In this document: one piece after another, positions 24,905 through 33,183 of the stretch
Numbering within the stretch: position 1 is the stretch's first letter
Layout of the letters: each line of letters opens with the position of its first letter
Assembly: GCA_036502005.1 (NCBI GenBank)
Contig: DASXZH010000058.1
Location: 49,555-113,554 of the forward strand
Direction: 5' to 3'
Source: DASXZH01 sp036502005
GTDB lineage: Bacteria; Armatimonadota; Fimbriimonadia; Fimbriimonadales; Fimbriimonadaceae
Length of the DNA: 64,000 bases
Notes under the pieces: generated by a model
What the model saw: the letters and a program-made list of their open reading frames with translations, nothing else
The model's database searches: none
What the model was told of the DNA's origin: nothing
Program-made: the position numbers and the translations under genes

Positions 24905-25140
24905 GCGCCGAGCGCGCGTTCTGAGGCTTCCACGTGCATGCCGGTGGTCATCAACCAAGCGGTCGCGCGCTGGATCTCTTCAACAGCGCCCTGAAACTCG
25001 ATCTGGATCCAGCCGTAGTCGGTATCGACGTTGGCTTTCTTAATGTTCACTTGAACGTTGAATTCTCTGCTGAGTTTCCATAGCCAAGGTTGATTCACTT
25101 GGTCTTTACCGGCGATAAGGATCACGTCTACGCAAGCCAT
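24901..25140 (-). CDS. Stand-alone NIL-domain protein
   Basis: 79 residues. The pattern LIAGKDQVNQPWLWKLSREF, then VNIKKANVDTDYGWIQIEFQ and RATAWLMTTGMHVEAS, matches the NIL domain (ferredoxin-like fold) found at the end of methionine ABC-transporter ATPases, where it binds methionine, and in some ferredoxins. Here it is alone. It could sense an amino acid or be a remnant. It is coupled by ATGA overlap to the acetyl esterase. Confidence 0.75.
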   Translation of the reverse strand: MACVDVILIAGKDQVNQPWLWKLSREFNVQVNIKKANVDTDYGWIQIEFQGAVEEIQRATAWLMTTGMHVEASERALGA

Positions 25141-25198
25141 GCAGTGAAATCTTACCTCGTTAGGAACACATCGACTTCAGGCATACTCCAAAACACTG

Positions 25199-26134
25199 AT
25201 GACGGTTGAGATGCTGCGCCCGATATTTGCAAAGGCTTTCAAGTACTGGAACGAAGACCAGGCGCCTCGCTATTCGGCGGCGATCACGTTTTATTTAATG
25301 CTCGCTCTTTCGCCGCTGTTGATTTTTCTGGTTGCGGCAAGCTCGCTGCTCTTGCAGAACCATGAACTGCAGACGCATCTTGTCGAAACGGTTACCCAAA
25401 GCATGGGCGAGGCACAGGGCACCCTTGTTGGCCAGATTATAACTAGCAGCCACTCACGCGGAGTTGGATATGTGGCAACCATAGTTGGTCTTGTCGTTTC
25501 CATATCGGGCGCTTCTGGCTTGTTCTTGCAACTGCGCCTTTCCGTGAACTCGATTTGGCGAGTTGAAACCAAAGCTTCTGGCATCAAGGGGTTTATTGGG
25601 ACCAAGGTGGTTTCGATCCTGATGGTCCTTATCGTTGGAATCGTATTTCTGGGCTGGCTAGCATTTGACTGGTGGCTCCGCATCGTGCGGCATGAGATCG
25701 GCCCTGAGGCCGGTTTTCCGATCAAGACCACGCTCAGCTTTATCCTTTCTTGGGCGTTCTGGACGCCGGTTTACGCGGCGATGCTGAAGTGGCTCCCCCA
25801 GCGAAAGCTGCAATGGCGCGATGTGTGGTTGGGCGGAATAGTCACTTCTTTAGCTTACGCGGTAAGCAAATATCTTTTGAGTTTGTACTTCACTTACAGC
25901 AGTGTAAGCGTAACCTACGGCACGGCCGGCGCGCTTATTGTGATTCTTTTGTGGGCTTACTATTCTTGCCAGATCTTCTTTTACGGGGTTGAGCTAAGCC
26001 GGGCTTACGCGGAAGCTTATGGATCTTTGAAGGGGACGCTGGTTGCGGAGACCGCGTTGCGCGAGGAGTTGGCTAGAGATGAGGAAGAGACGTCCAAAGT
26101 CGAAAGTCGAAAGTCGATAGTCGAAAGTCGATAG
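25199..26134 (+). CDS. YihY/BrkB family inner-membrane protein
   Basis: 311 residues, six hydrophobic segments, with the family block NEDQAPRYSAAITFYLMLAL and GTAGALIVILLWAYYSCQIF. Formerly called RNase BN, but the family is a membrane protein of unknown transport role. The stop codon lies inside a 7-base repeat array: the last ~12 residues (SKVESRKSIVESR) are encoded by AGTCGAA/AGTCGAT units, so the C-terminus has been extended or replaced by the repeat. The natural end was probably near the Glu-rich segment EELARDEEE. Confidence 0.92.
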   Translation: MTVEMLRPIFAKAFKYWNEDQAPRYSAAITFYLMLALSPLLIFLVAASSLLLQNHELQTHLVETVTQSMGEAQGTLVGQIITSSHSRGVGYVATIVGLVVSISGASGLFLQLRLSVNSIWRVETKASGIKGFIGTKVVSILMVLIVGIVFLGWLAFDWWLRIVRHEIGPEAGFPIKTTLSFILSWAFWTPVYAAMLKWLPQRKLQWRDVWLGGIVTSLAYAVSKYLLSLYFTYSSVSVTYGTAGALIVILLWAYYSCQIFFYGVELSRAYAEAYGSLKGTLVAETALREELARDEEETSKVESRKSIVESR

Positions 26135-26146
26135 TCGATAGTCTTG
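26098..26146. repeat. Period-7 array (AGTCGAA/AGTCGAT), left arm
   Basis: AGTC begins at 26098, 26105, 26112, 26119, 26126, 26133 and 26140: seven units in strict register, mixing AGTCGAA and AGTCGAT. It overlaps the end of the YihY gene and faces the oppositely oriented ATCGACT array at 26387-26450. Confidence 0.9.
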
Positions 26147-26202
26147 AGGTTGTGCGATCTTCCCAGACTGGCCTCAGACTTCAAGCCGGTGGCGCGCCAC
26201 GT

Positions 26203-26264
26203 AGATTGCCGCGTCGCTGCCTGAGCCTTCGCAAGCTCCGGCGCGGTTCGCTTCCTCGCAATGA
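26203..26264. repeat. ATTGC...GCAAT palindromic element
   Basis: About 62 bp beginning AGATTGCCGCGTCGCTGCC and ending TTCCTCGCAATGA, with an inner hairpin GAGC/GCTC around 26223-26236. The ATTGC/GCAAT ends and CG-rich middle resemble small palindromic repeats found dispersed in many bacteria. Only one copy is in the window. It lies in the 346-bp gap between YihY and the GT4 gene, between two inverted period-7 arms. Confidence 0.6.
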
Positions 26265-26339
26265 CAAAAGGCACGCTCTCTACTCTTGCACCTCGAATAT
26301 TCGACGTCCCTATCCGGCCCCTTCCCTCCGAATTTGGAA

Positions 26340-26450
26340 ATCGAGGATCCAGGATCTCCCATCCGCGGTCCCCAGCCGCCTCCCCAATCGAGATTCGAAA
26401 ATCGAGAATCGAGAATCCCGTATCCCCTATCGACTATCGACCATCGACTT
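26340..26450. repeat. Period-7 arrays (ATCGAGG, ATCGACT), right arm
   Basis: First block: ATC at 26340, 26347, 26354 and 26361. Second block: ATC at 26387, then 26401, 26408, 26415, 26422, 26429, 26436 and 26443 (position 26394 reads TTC). The register within each block is exactly seven. CTATCGACTATCGAC here is the reverse complement of the GTCGATAGTCGATAG at 26114-26142, so the two arrays can pair across the gap. Confidence 0.88.
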
Positions 26451-26480
26451 CCCTATTCCCCTTCCTGCCACAATAAACCA

Positions 26481-27854
26481 ATGCGCGTGATGATGCTTTC
26501 CTGGGAATATCCCCCGCGAATCGTTGGAGGCATCAGTCCCCATGTTTACGAACTTTCCAAACAGTTGGTGAAGCAAGGGGTTGAGGTCCACGTCGTCACC
26601 AAAGAAACGCCACTGGCCCCGGATGAGGTGGTAGAACCCAGCGGCGTTTTTGTTCACCGTGTTCACTTGGCCCAAAAACCCAACGATTTCATTCACGAGA
26701 TCCAGCTTTTAAATGACGTCACACTCATCCGGGTGCGCGAGCTGCTGGAAGACTGGCGGCGCGGCGGTGTGCCTACAATCTTCCACGCTCACGATTGGCT
26801 ATCGCTCGACGCGGCCCGGGAGCTGAAATATGAATACATGCTGCCCGTGGTGGCCACTGTTCACGCCACCGAAGAGGGGCGCAACGGCGGCATCCATACC
26901 GAGATGCAATCCTACATCCACGAGCAGGAATATTGGCTTACTTATGAGGCCTGGCGCGTTATCATCTGTTCGGAATTTATGCGTAACGAAGTGATGCGGT
27001 CTTTTAACGTTCCCTACGATAAGACCGATGTGATTTTCAACGGAGTCGACGCGCAGAAATTCCAGTTTGATTGGACGGAAGAAGAGCATCAAGAATGGCG
27101 AGCCAAGTACGCCGAGCCCGACGAAAAAATCGTTATCTACGTGGGACGATTTGTCCGCGAGAAGGGCATTCATATTCTGCTCGATGCGGCCAGCGCGGTC
27201 TTGGCCCAGGAGCCGCGAACCAAGTTTGTCATCGTTGGCGGCGGCATGCGCGAGAAATATGAGCGCTTTGTACAGTGGTATGGCCTGGGGGATAAGGTTC
27301 ATTTCACAGGATTCATGGCAAATCGCAACCTTTACGCCATGTACCGGATCGCCGACTGCGCGGCCTTCCCTTCCCTTTACGAGCCCTTTGGGATCGTGGC
27401 TTTAGAGGCAATGGCGGCCGGGGCTTCGGTGGTCACGAGCGATGCGGGTGGGTTGCCAGAAGTTGTACTGCATGACCAAACGGGCACCTTGAGTCACGTT
27501 GGGCAGCCGAACTCTTTGGCGTGGGCGATTTTGAAAGTCTTAAAAGACCCCGCGAGGGCTTCGAAGCTGAAAGTTGAAGCGCGGGAGCGGCTTGAAGCTG
27601 ATTTTAACTGGGCCAATATCGCGACGCAGACGGCTGCCGTTTACCACCGCGTTTGGAGCGAGTTCTTGAACAGCTTCTGGGCGGAGGGGACGTTGTGGTC
27701 AGTTACGCCAGGAGCGGAGGAACGCGCGCAGGAGCGCTTGGTTCGCGAGGCTCGCCGTCGCGAGGCAACGGCTGAGCGGCCGCGGCCTTTGGTTGGGGCG
27801 ATCGGCATTCCGGCGACATTGGATCACGAAGAGCAGACTGAGACGACTGATTAG
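26481..27854 (+). CDS. GT4 family glycosyltransferase
   Basis: 457 residues from the ATG at 26481; the frame continues upstream through the repeats, but MRVMMLSWEYPPRIVGGISP is the true family start with the glycine-rich acceptor loop. C-terminal GT-B half: KIVIYVGRFVREKGIHILL, ADCAAFPSLYEPFGIVALEAM (the E-x7-E motif) and TSDAGGLPEVV. Close in style to starch/glycogen synthase-like and mannosyl transferases; donor not predictable. The last ~35 residues are Arg/Glu-rich and probably disordered. Confidence 0.92.
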   Translation: MRVMMLSWEYPPRIVGGISPHVYELSKQLVKQGVEVHVVTKETPLAPDEVVEPSGVFVHRVHLAQKPNDFIHEIQLLNDVTLIRVRELLEDWRRGGVPTIFHAHDWLSLDAARELKYEYMLPVVATVHATEEGRNGGIHTEMQSYIHEQEYWLTYEAWRVIICSEFMRNEVMRSFNVPYDKTDVIFNGVDAQKFQFDWTEEEHQEWRAKYAEPDEKIVIYVGRFVREKGIHILLDAASAVLAQEPRTKFVIVGGGMREKYERFVQWYGLGDKVHFTGFMANRNLYAMYRIADCAAFPSLYEPFGIVALEAMAAGASVVTSDAGGLPEVVLHDQTGTLSHVGQPNSLAWAILKVLKDPARASKLKVEARERLEADFNWANIATQTAAVYHRVWSEFLNSFWAEGTLWSVTPGAEERAQERLVREARRREATAERPRPLVGAIGIPATLDHEEQTETTD

Positions 27855-27924
27855 GTCGTTTTGTATGTCCAAAGGACCATCGAAGTTAAATAAGATTAAG
27901 AAGGCAGCTCCGAAGGATGTGGCT

Positions 27925-27994
27925 CGCGCCTCTCCCGGTTCGCGGACTCACCGACCTCTCCATCCGGGAGAGATTTGTAGCTGAGGAAATGCCA
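27925..27994. repeat. REP-like palindromic element, copy A
   Basis: A 54-bp block (27925-27978) is identical to 63771-63824 and the likeness continues weakly to about 27994. Inside it CTCTCCCGG and CCGGGAGAG form a perfect 9-bp stem around a loop containing GGTTCGCGGACTCACCGACC. It follows a short frame beginning MSKGPSKLNKIKKAAPKD at 27864; that frame runs into the element and is probably a gene remnant or chance. A T7 run follows at 28000-28006. Confidence 0.85.
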
Positions 27995-28047
27995 AGGTTG
28001 TTTTTTTAACGGCCTATGGTGACTAGGTGCTGCTTAAGGCGGAGGTG

Positions 28048-28656
28048 TTAACGGATGCCCCGAACCGTTGTGGCCGCCATTTTTCGGATGATGCCCGGTG
28101 TCTTATCCGAAGTCTTCGTAAGGGAGATCGAAAAGTCGAGATAAACGAGCGAAGTCTTAGCAACTTTGTTTTTCGAATAGACGAAAGCGGGCATGTCTGA
28201 TTTGGGCCTATCACCCATGTATAATTGGAGCCTACCGTTGAAATAATCCCACTTACCAGCGCGGCCATCGACGATACAAACCCTAGTATTTAGGATTTCT
28301 AAAGGCGTCCATTTAAGAGATGCCATTTCTGACCGCTCGGCTGTCGATATGTCCCATGTACCTTCTAGCTCTCGCAAAGTTTCACGATTGATCCTATGCT
28401 TTGTCACCTGTTCGGGAATAGCGGTAAAAATGAACCCCTGCTTCTCAGCGTAGTCGATCGCCAACTTGCGTGCGAGATCAGGCCGCTCGGCAAAGATTGC
28501 AGCACCACACCTTCCCTCATAATAAGCGCCCAATCCGAGTTTGTTGAGACACTCGATAAGGGAGTGAACATTCTCGTTGTCACCCGAAATAAACCCAATT
28601 AAGTCGGGTGAAGTTTGGGAGGTGATTGCCAAGTAAGGGATTAAAACTGGAAGCAT
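28048..28656 (-). CDS. Secreted hypothetical protein
   Basis: 202 residues from the ATG at 28656 (MLPVLIPYLAITSQ...), a short signal-like start. First half helical (NVHSLIECLNKLGLGAYYEG); second half begins LRELEGTWDIST and alternates strands (KWDYFNGRLQLYMG), recalling a small lipocalin-like domain. I do not recognise a family. The gap to the gene upstream is 63 bp on the same strand. Confidence 0.55.
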   Translation of the reverse strand: MLPVLIPYLAITSQTSPDLIGFISGDNENVHSLIECLNKLGLGAYYEGRCGAAIFAERPDLARKLAIDYAEKQGFIFTAIPEQVTKHRINRETLRELEGTWDISTAERSEMASLKWTPLEILNTRVCIVDGRAGKWDYFNGRLQLYMGDRPKSDMPAFVYSKNKVAKTSLVYLDFSISLTKTSDKTPGIIRKMAATTVRGIR

Positions 28657-28719
28657 TGTGATCCTGCGGCTGAACACAGTGATACAGGGGCAATCTTACA
28701 GTTTGATTGGAAAGAAGCG

Positions 28720-30147
28720 TTAGATCCGTTCGGCTATGCTCTGCAAAGCAGTGTAGTCCAGAACCGTGCTAACAACCACATAATCGGTGGCGCCATCTCG
28801 CCACTCGACGGCCTTCATCGCGACTGGGTCTCGCAACTCAAAGGCGTTCATTTCCTTATAGCGCTGGCTAACCAACTTGTTCGGCCCGATGATGCGTGAG
28901 CCGAGGAAAGCGTCTCTTAACGAAACATTACGCAGTTGCAAAATCGTAAGGGTATCGCCGGTCTTCTTATCCAGAAACTCGGAGCGAACGCTTGACTGAG
29001 ATGAGTCGGGTGGACTAGCGTTCTGTTCGACAGAACCGTTTTCCTGCCCTTGAGAGGTCCCATTCTGCTCGCCCTGGTCCAAACGGTATACATGGCCGTC
29101 CGGCCCAAAATACGAAGAGGGCAGAATAGGCTGCTGTAGGGCTGCTGCAGCATCGGGGTCTTGAGCCCCTAGAAACAGTCCGCGAGGCTGAGAATCGGGA
29201 ATCCCAGAAAAACCAAAAAAGATCCCCTCCGGCCGCAGCACAACTTGACCAACCTCCGACCATCCAGCAGGAATTCCGCCAAATGAGGCAAACGACTGCG
29301 CAGGTCCCGCCGGTAATCCCGAATCGGCAACAGGTGGTTCTTCGGATCTCAGTTCTTGAAAATGCCTTGTTCCCATGTACTCGAAGTTGGGGGGCACGAT
29401 CATCTGGTGGATCCACAATCCACTTTCAATGCCCGACGTGGCTTTGAGGATCGCAATATCGCTTTGATACTGCTGGGGGCCATGCCTCATATTGGCCCAT
29501 GCAAGAATCTGCGGGGAAACGAACCCCCGAATCACCACACTGTTTTGTGGAAACTCAAAAGTGCCTGCCTCGAAAGCGGAAATGGGATCGAAGTTGGTGA
29601 GTGTTCGGTCATACACCACCTGCTTAGAGACGGAATCCTCCTGCTTGAGGGCGAAGCCGGTCGCTTCATCTACCCAGAGGGTTTGAACGAGAGGCGTGCG
29701 ATCCGAAAACGAGAGTACGAGGCAATCATGGGAGGCCACGTCTTGCTCGCCTTGTTTTTGAACCTTCTTTTGCATGCGGCGCTCAACGTCGCCAGGGCTC
29801 TGGAAGACCTCCTTTCTCTTAAACCGAACAGGTAAGAGCGCTTCTACAAACTCGGGCGCGGATGGATAAGGCAAGCGAAGAACAAAATGTGGATCGCCGG
29901 CAAGCCAAGTAAAAACGCCCTTAGGCGTGCCAAGCTCGGTTCGAAGCGCACCTGCCAATTGACCATCGATGTCGCGCGAAAAATTGTAAAGGAAGCTATC
30001 TCGGGATCGAACCACGGTGAACGGATGAGGCTTGCCGCCCGCTACCTGCTCGAAACCCGCAGCCCGCACATTGTCCACTCGCTGCCAGTCGTCCAACCCT
30101 ACCGGGCTTGCACTGAAGGCTACTAAGGCGACAATATTCGCGATCAT
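28720..30147 (-). CDS. Exported hypothetical protein, LolA/RseB-like N-terminal half
   Basis: 475 residues; the first ~17 residues (MIANIVALVAFSASPVG) form a signal-like segment. The N-terminal ~210 residues (FLYNFSRDIDGQLAG ... DHCLVLSFSDRT-like strands ... LWVDEATGFALKQED) resemble the lipid-binding half-barrel of LolA, RseB and outer-membrane lipoprotein-sorting relatives. After about residue 250 the sequence is different, with a Gln/Asn/Ser-rich linker near 370-395 and a second copy-like ending (TLTILQLRNVSLRDAFLG ... WRDGATDYVVVSTV). No operon partner is certain; the membrane gene upstream at 30168 is 20 bp away on the same strand. Confidence 0.55.
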   Translation of the reverse strand: MIANIVALVAFSASPVGLDDWQRVDNVRAAGFEQVAGGKPHPFTVVRSRDSFLYNFSRDIDGQLAGALRTELGTPKGVFTWLAGDPHFVLRLPYPSAPEFVEALLPVRFKRKEVFQSPGDVERRMQKKVQKQGEQDVASHDCLVLSFSDRTPLVQTLWVDEATGFALKQEDSVSKQVVYDRTLTNFDPISAFEAGTFEFPQNSVVIRGFVSPQILAWANMRHGPQQYQSDIAILKATSGIESGLWIHQMIVPPNFEYMGTRHFQELRSEEPPVADSGLPAGPAQSFASFGGIPAGWSEVGQVVLRPEGIFFGFSGIPDSQPRGLFLGAQDPDAAAALQQPILPSSYFGPDGHVYRLDQGEQNGTSQGQENGSVEQNASPPDSSQSSVRSEFLDKKTGDTLTILQLRNVSLRDAFLGSRIIGPNKLVSQRYKEMNAFELRDPVAMKAVEWRDGATDYVVVSTVLDYTALQSIAERI

Positions 30148-30167
30148 TTTCTTGGCTTCTCAGCCCA

Positions 30168-30815
30168 TTATACGATAGGCACGGGAGACTTGCCAATCAT
30201 ATTTGAGTTGTCGTAATATGGCAACCCCAGGGCTTGGGCATAACGCATTCCCTTATGCAGCATGCGCTGGGCGCCTTGGTTCAAAGGTGCCCCGATGGGA
30301 AGGTTTCTCGACTCCCTTTCGATAATGAGAGGAGGGTGACGCTGGCCTTTCCAATGGAGGATCAAGCGGTAGATCACGGTTCCTCCACTGAATCCTGTGC
30401 TGAGCGAGTATTGTTCCGCCGTGAGGACGACAGCATCGATCTCGGAGATGCTGCCTCGGATCACTTGCTTTCCGGGCCCCATGCCTTCAAAGCGCACGTA
30501 AGTTTTGGTTCTCAGATCACAAATCATGCGCTCGTTCGAGAGCGCGCCCCAGATGCCTGCCGCGAGAACGGCTACTGTTGTGAAGAGGCCGCCCGGGACT
30601 TCCAGCGTGCCCATAGCGGATAGGAGAGTATAAATAATGCCGCCTACCAGGCAAACTCCTACAAGGGCATCGTGCCAGAGCGGCGGGGCAAAAACTAGCC
30701 GCTTGTTCTCGCCGTAAAATCGGCCGACAAGGGGGACCTCCAGCCCGGATTTTCGGCGTCGCACATAGGCGACCTGATTTTCATTGCCGCGGTTAAACTC
30801 GCCGAACGCGCCCAT
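30168..30815 (-). CDS. Two-helix membrane protein, unknown
   Basis: 215 residues. A hydrophilic start is followed by two helices (about 51-70 and 76-93), then a soluble C-terminal domain with beta character (KTYVRFEGMGPGKQVIRG ... GTVIYRLILHWKGQRHPPL). The layout recalls PH-domain-like or DUF3592-type small membrane proteins, but I assign no family. It is 20 bp upstream of the 475-residue exported protein and likely co-transcribed. Confidence 0.6.
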   Translation of the reverse strand: MGAFGEFNRGNENQVAYVRRRKSGLEVPLVGRFYGENKRLVFAPPLWHDALVGVCLVGGIIYTLLSAMGTLEVPGGLFTTVAVLAAGIWGALSNERMICDLRTKTYVRFEGMGPGKQVIRGSISEIDAVVLTAEQYSLSTGFSGGTVIYRLILHWKGQRHPPLIIERESRNLPIGAPLNQGAQRMLHKGMRYAQALGLPYYDNSNMIGKSPVPIV

Positions 30816-30846
30816 AGTTGATTATGGTCTCAATGGTAAGCACTGG

Positions 30847-30867
30847 GTCTTGAGTCTTGAGTCCTAC
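30847..30867. repeat. Short period-7 repeat (GTCTTGA)
   Basis: GTC begins at 30847, 30854 and 30861. It is the shortest clear member of the class, in the 282-bp gap between a minus-strand gene start and the GNAT gene end. Confidence 0.55.
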
Positions 30868-30936
30868 TAGGCGGTTTCTAACGTAGCGTTGTTTGGCTCG
30901 CCGGATCACTGGGATAATGTTCACGCAATGGCGGTG

Positions 30937-30969
30937 GAGTAGGGGAGGCGCAAAAATCCTCCCCTACTC
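30937..30969. repeat. Perfect 12-bp hairpin
   Basis: GAGTAGGGGAGG (30937-30948) and CCTCCCCTACTC (30958-30969) are perfect reverse complements around a 9-base loop with an A5 run. There is no T-tract after the stem in either direction, so it is a stable hairpin of unknown role. It lies 3' of the minus-strand GNAT gene. Confidence 0.7.
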
Positions 30970-31044
30970 TACCGTGATAAATCGGAAAGTAATCTTGGCC
31001 GAATCAATCACTTCGCGCAGCGACAAGTCGCCTGATCCAAAGCG

Positions 31045-31080
31045 GCGAGGACTTCCCGATAAATCGGGACAAGCCCTCGC
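31045..31080. repeat. TCCCGAT/ATCGGGA palindromic element
   Basis: Nested inverted repeats: outer GCGAGG (31045-31050) with CCTCGC (31075-31080), inner TCCCGAT (31054-31060) with ATCGGGA (31063-31069). It is a compact, nearly complete hairpin 18 bp from the stop of the GNAT gene. The form is typical of dispersed palindromic repeats; only one copy is seen here. Confidence 0.65.
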
Positions 31081-31097
31081 ACTCGAAATTAAACTGC

Positions 31098-31622
31098 TCA
31101 CAACTCTAGTATCAAGCCCCATTCGGGACTGACGTCGGGGTCGTCGCAGATCCGGTCTCCAATCATCTTGGCCCCAAACCGTTCGTACAGCCGATGGGCG
31201 TCGCCAAAGCGTTTGTCACTCCAGATCTCCATTAGCTGGCAGTCTTTTGCTTTCGCCGCCGCTATAACCGTCTTCATGAGCACAGAGCCGGCCCCAAGCT
31301 TACGGGAATCGGGTTTCACGTACAACCGGTTTAACGCGCAATCGCAGCGAGCCAATCTAACTTCCCCATCGAGTTCGATAGTCGTGTCAGGAGCGCCGGG
31401 GAGTGTTTCAAAAAACGAGAGCGCGACTGTGCCAATGGGAGCGCCCTCATCGGTTTCCGCAATCCAAAAAAGGTGGCCCAGATCGAAGTAATGCTGATCT
31501 AGATCATAAAGGTCGGCGTGGTAGTTCTCTTCTTCCCACGTAAAGCCGTATTCGTCGAAGACCCTCTTGATGATCTCCACAACAGCAACGGAATCTTCCT
31601 GCCTGGCCAAACGGATCTGCAT
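31098..31622 (-). CDS. GNAT family N-acetyltransferase
   Basis: 174 residues from the ATG at 31622 (MQIRLARQEDSVAVVEIIKR); the frame opens 24 bases earlier but those residues (LSCIIF) do not fit. The acetyl-CoA loop is LYVKPDSRKLGAGSVLMKTV (R-x-x-G-x-G variant), followed by RLYERFGAKMIGD. Substrate unknown. It stands alone on the minus strand. Confidence 0.9.
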   Translation of the reverse strand: MQIRLARQEDSVAVVEIIKRVFDEYGFTWEEENYHADLYDLDQHYFDLGHLFWIAETDEGAPIGTVALSFFETLPGAPDTTIELDGEVRLARCDCALNRLYVKPDSRKLGAGSVLMKTVIAAAKAKDCQLMEIWSDKRFGDAHRLYERFGAKMIGDRICDDPDVSPEWGLILEL

Positions 31623-31746
31623 GACAAAGATTATGCAGGAGAGCAAAAAAATCCAGGGATCGGCGACTCGTCATCACCGTTTCCCTGGTCTCTATGGAGG
31701 ATCCGAAGCTGTGGGCCAAGTGGTCAAGCTTGGCCCGAGGTGTTTG

Positions 31747-32250
31747 CTAGTTCCCGCCGCCGGCTGGTGCAGGTGCCGGAGCCGGAGTTGTTGTGGGACT
31801 CGTTGTTGTAGTGCCTTCTTTAAGGGCTTTTTGCTCTGCGTGATATTTCTTCAGCCATACCTTGTGGGCTTCTTTGAATTGCTTGTTCTGGGCAGGAGTC
31901 AGGATCGCGCCGAAGTCTTTGTGGAAGCTTTCGCCGAGATCGTGCATCTTATCTGCGCGAGCAAGTTTGTCGCCTTTTGTCGACTTTCTGATTTCGTCCA
32001 AGCTGGCAACAGTCTTGGACTTTAGGTCATCCATTTGACTTTGCTGTTGCGGCGTTAGGCCCAGGGTCGGCAAGATATCCTTTAACGCTTGCGCTTCAAC
32101 TTTCCAGTTCAGGCCAGCCTTTTTCTTGACCTTGGTGGTGGTTTGGAGGGTCCCTTGGGTGCCAGAAGGGCCAGCGGTTTGGGCGAAGGCAGCGGTGGAA
32201 ACGGCCACCGATGCAGCGAGGATTAGAAAAATGTTGAGGGTTTTCTTCAT
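31747..32250 (-). CDS. Spy/CpxP-like periplasmic protein
   Basis: 167 residues. Signal peptide MKKTLNIFLILAASVAVSTA, then helices with the repeated L-T-x-x-Q type motif (LGLTPQQQSQMDDL and AILTPAQNKQFKEA), the mark of the Spy/CpxP chaperone group, and a Thr/Pro/Ala-rich tail ending PAPAPAPAGGGN. The family holds unfolded proteins or metals in the periplasm. It lies 54 bp downstream of the MlaF-like gene. Confidence 0.75.
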   Translation of the reverse strand: MKKTLNIFLILAASVAVSTAAFAQTAGPSGTQGTLQTTTKVKKKAGLNWKVEAQALKDILPTLGLTPQQQSQMDDLKSKTVASLDEIRKSTKGDKLARADKMHDLGESFHKDFGAILTPAQNKQFKEAHKVWLKKYHAEQKALKEGTTTTSPTTTPAPAPAPAGGGN

Positions 32251-32304
32251 TGAGTTTTTTTCTCCGGTTTCGAAATGGTACTGACGGCAAGCACTCCACT
32301 TTGT

Positions 32305-33051
32305 TCAGAAAGTGGCTTCGCTTAAATCGAGTTTCGTGGCAGAGGCCTTTTCGAGCAACTCGCGAATTGCTTGTTCTTTCGATTTTTCAAAATCGTCCGG
32401 ATTCCCAAAAAATATCAGTTGCCCTTCGTGGAGAAACGCGATCTTATCCGCGACCCGGAATACCGACGAAACGTCGTGGCTGACGACCACACTTGTCATC
32501 TTCATTTGGTTTCTGACTTCCACAATAAGGGCGTCAACCGTGTAAGAGGTGATCGGGTCAAGCCCAGTTGTGGGCTCATCGTAGAGCATTAGATTGGGCT
32601 TCAACGCAAGGGCGCGGGCTATCCCCACCCTTTTTTTCATGCCACCACTAAGCTCGGCCGGCTTTAGCTTTTCAAAGCCTTTTAGGCCAACCAAATTTAG
32701 GGTATTGGCGGAAAGCTCTCTTTGCTCTTCTGGCTTTAGCTTCAAACGGCGCTTGATTCCGAAAAGGACGTTGTCTTCAACGCTCAAGAAGTCGAAGAGT
32801 GCGGCAGACTGGAAGACCATCCCCATTTTGTTTCTTGCCGCCTCAGCATTTTTTTTAACGTCTATCCCGTCTATCTCAACTTGGCCAGAATCGAAATTGA
32901 TCAGGCCGCTCATGCAGCGCAGAAGGGTGGTCTTACCGCCGCCGCTGCTACCCATTATGGCGAGGATCTCGCCTTCGTCGATTTCCAATGAGATTCCCTT
33001 CAAGACCTGGTGATCACCGAAAGCCTTGACCAGATCCTTAACGACGACCAT
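32305..33051 (-). CDS. MlaF-like ABC transporter ATP-binding protein
   Basis: 248 residues. Walker A GSSGGGKTT, signature LSGGMKKRVGIARAL, Walker B LMLYDEPTTGLDP. The Q-loop MVFQSAALFDFLSVEDNVLF is typical of MlaF/Ttg2A, the ATPase for phospholipid traffic between inner and outer membranes. mlaE (permease) and mlaD (MCE protein) are not adjacent, so the complex must be encoded in pieces. An inverted repeat CCACTTT/AAAGTGG (32296-32315) straddles its stop codon. Confidence 0.88.
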   Translation of the reverse strand: MVVVKDLVKAFGDHQVLKGISLEIDEGEILAIMGSSGGGKTTLLRCMSGLINFDSGQVEIDGIDVKKNAEAARNKMGMVFQSAALFDFLSVEDNVLFGIKRRLKLKPEEQRELSANTLNLVGLKGFEKLKPAELSGGMKKRVGIARALALKPNLMLYDEPTTGLDPITSYTVDALIVEVRNQMKMTSVVVSHDVSSVFRVADKIAFLHEGQLIFFGNPDDFEKSKEQAIRELLEKASATKLDLSEATF

Positions 33052-33076
33052 TGAGGGAATCTACCCGGTAACCACG

Positions 33077-33180
33077 GTTAGGCATTCGGTTTTCGGCGTT
33101 AGGCATTCGGAATTGATCCGCGCGACATAGCTGGCGGTCACCACCAATTCCCCTAAGGCCCAATGCCGAAGGCCATCGCC
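33077..33180. repeat. Inverted period-7 arms (GTTAGGC ATTCGG / CCGAAGGCC)
   Basis: Left arm: GTTAGGCATTCGG at 33077 and again at 33098, 21 bases (3 x 7) apart, with TTTCGGC between. Right arm: GCC at 33158, 33165 and 33172, reading AAGGCCCAATGCCGAAGGCC, whose reverse complement resembles the left arm. It occupies the 132-bp gap between the MlaF-like and AraC genes. Confidence 0.7.
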
Positions 33181-33183
33181 GGG

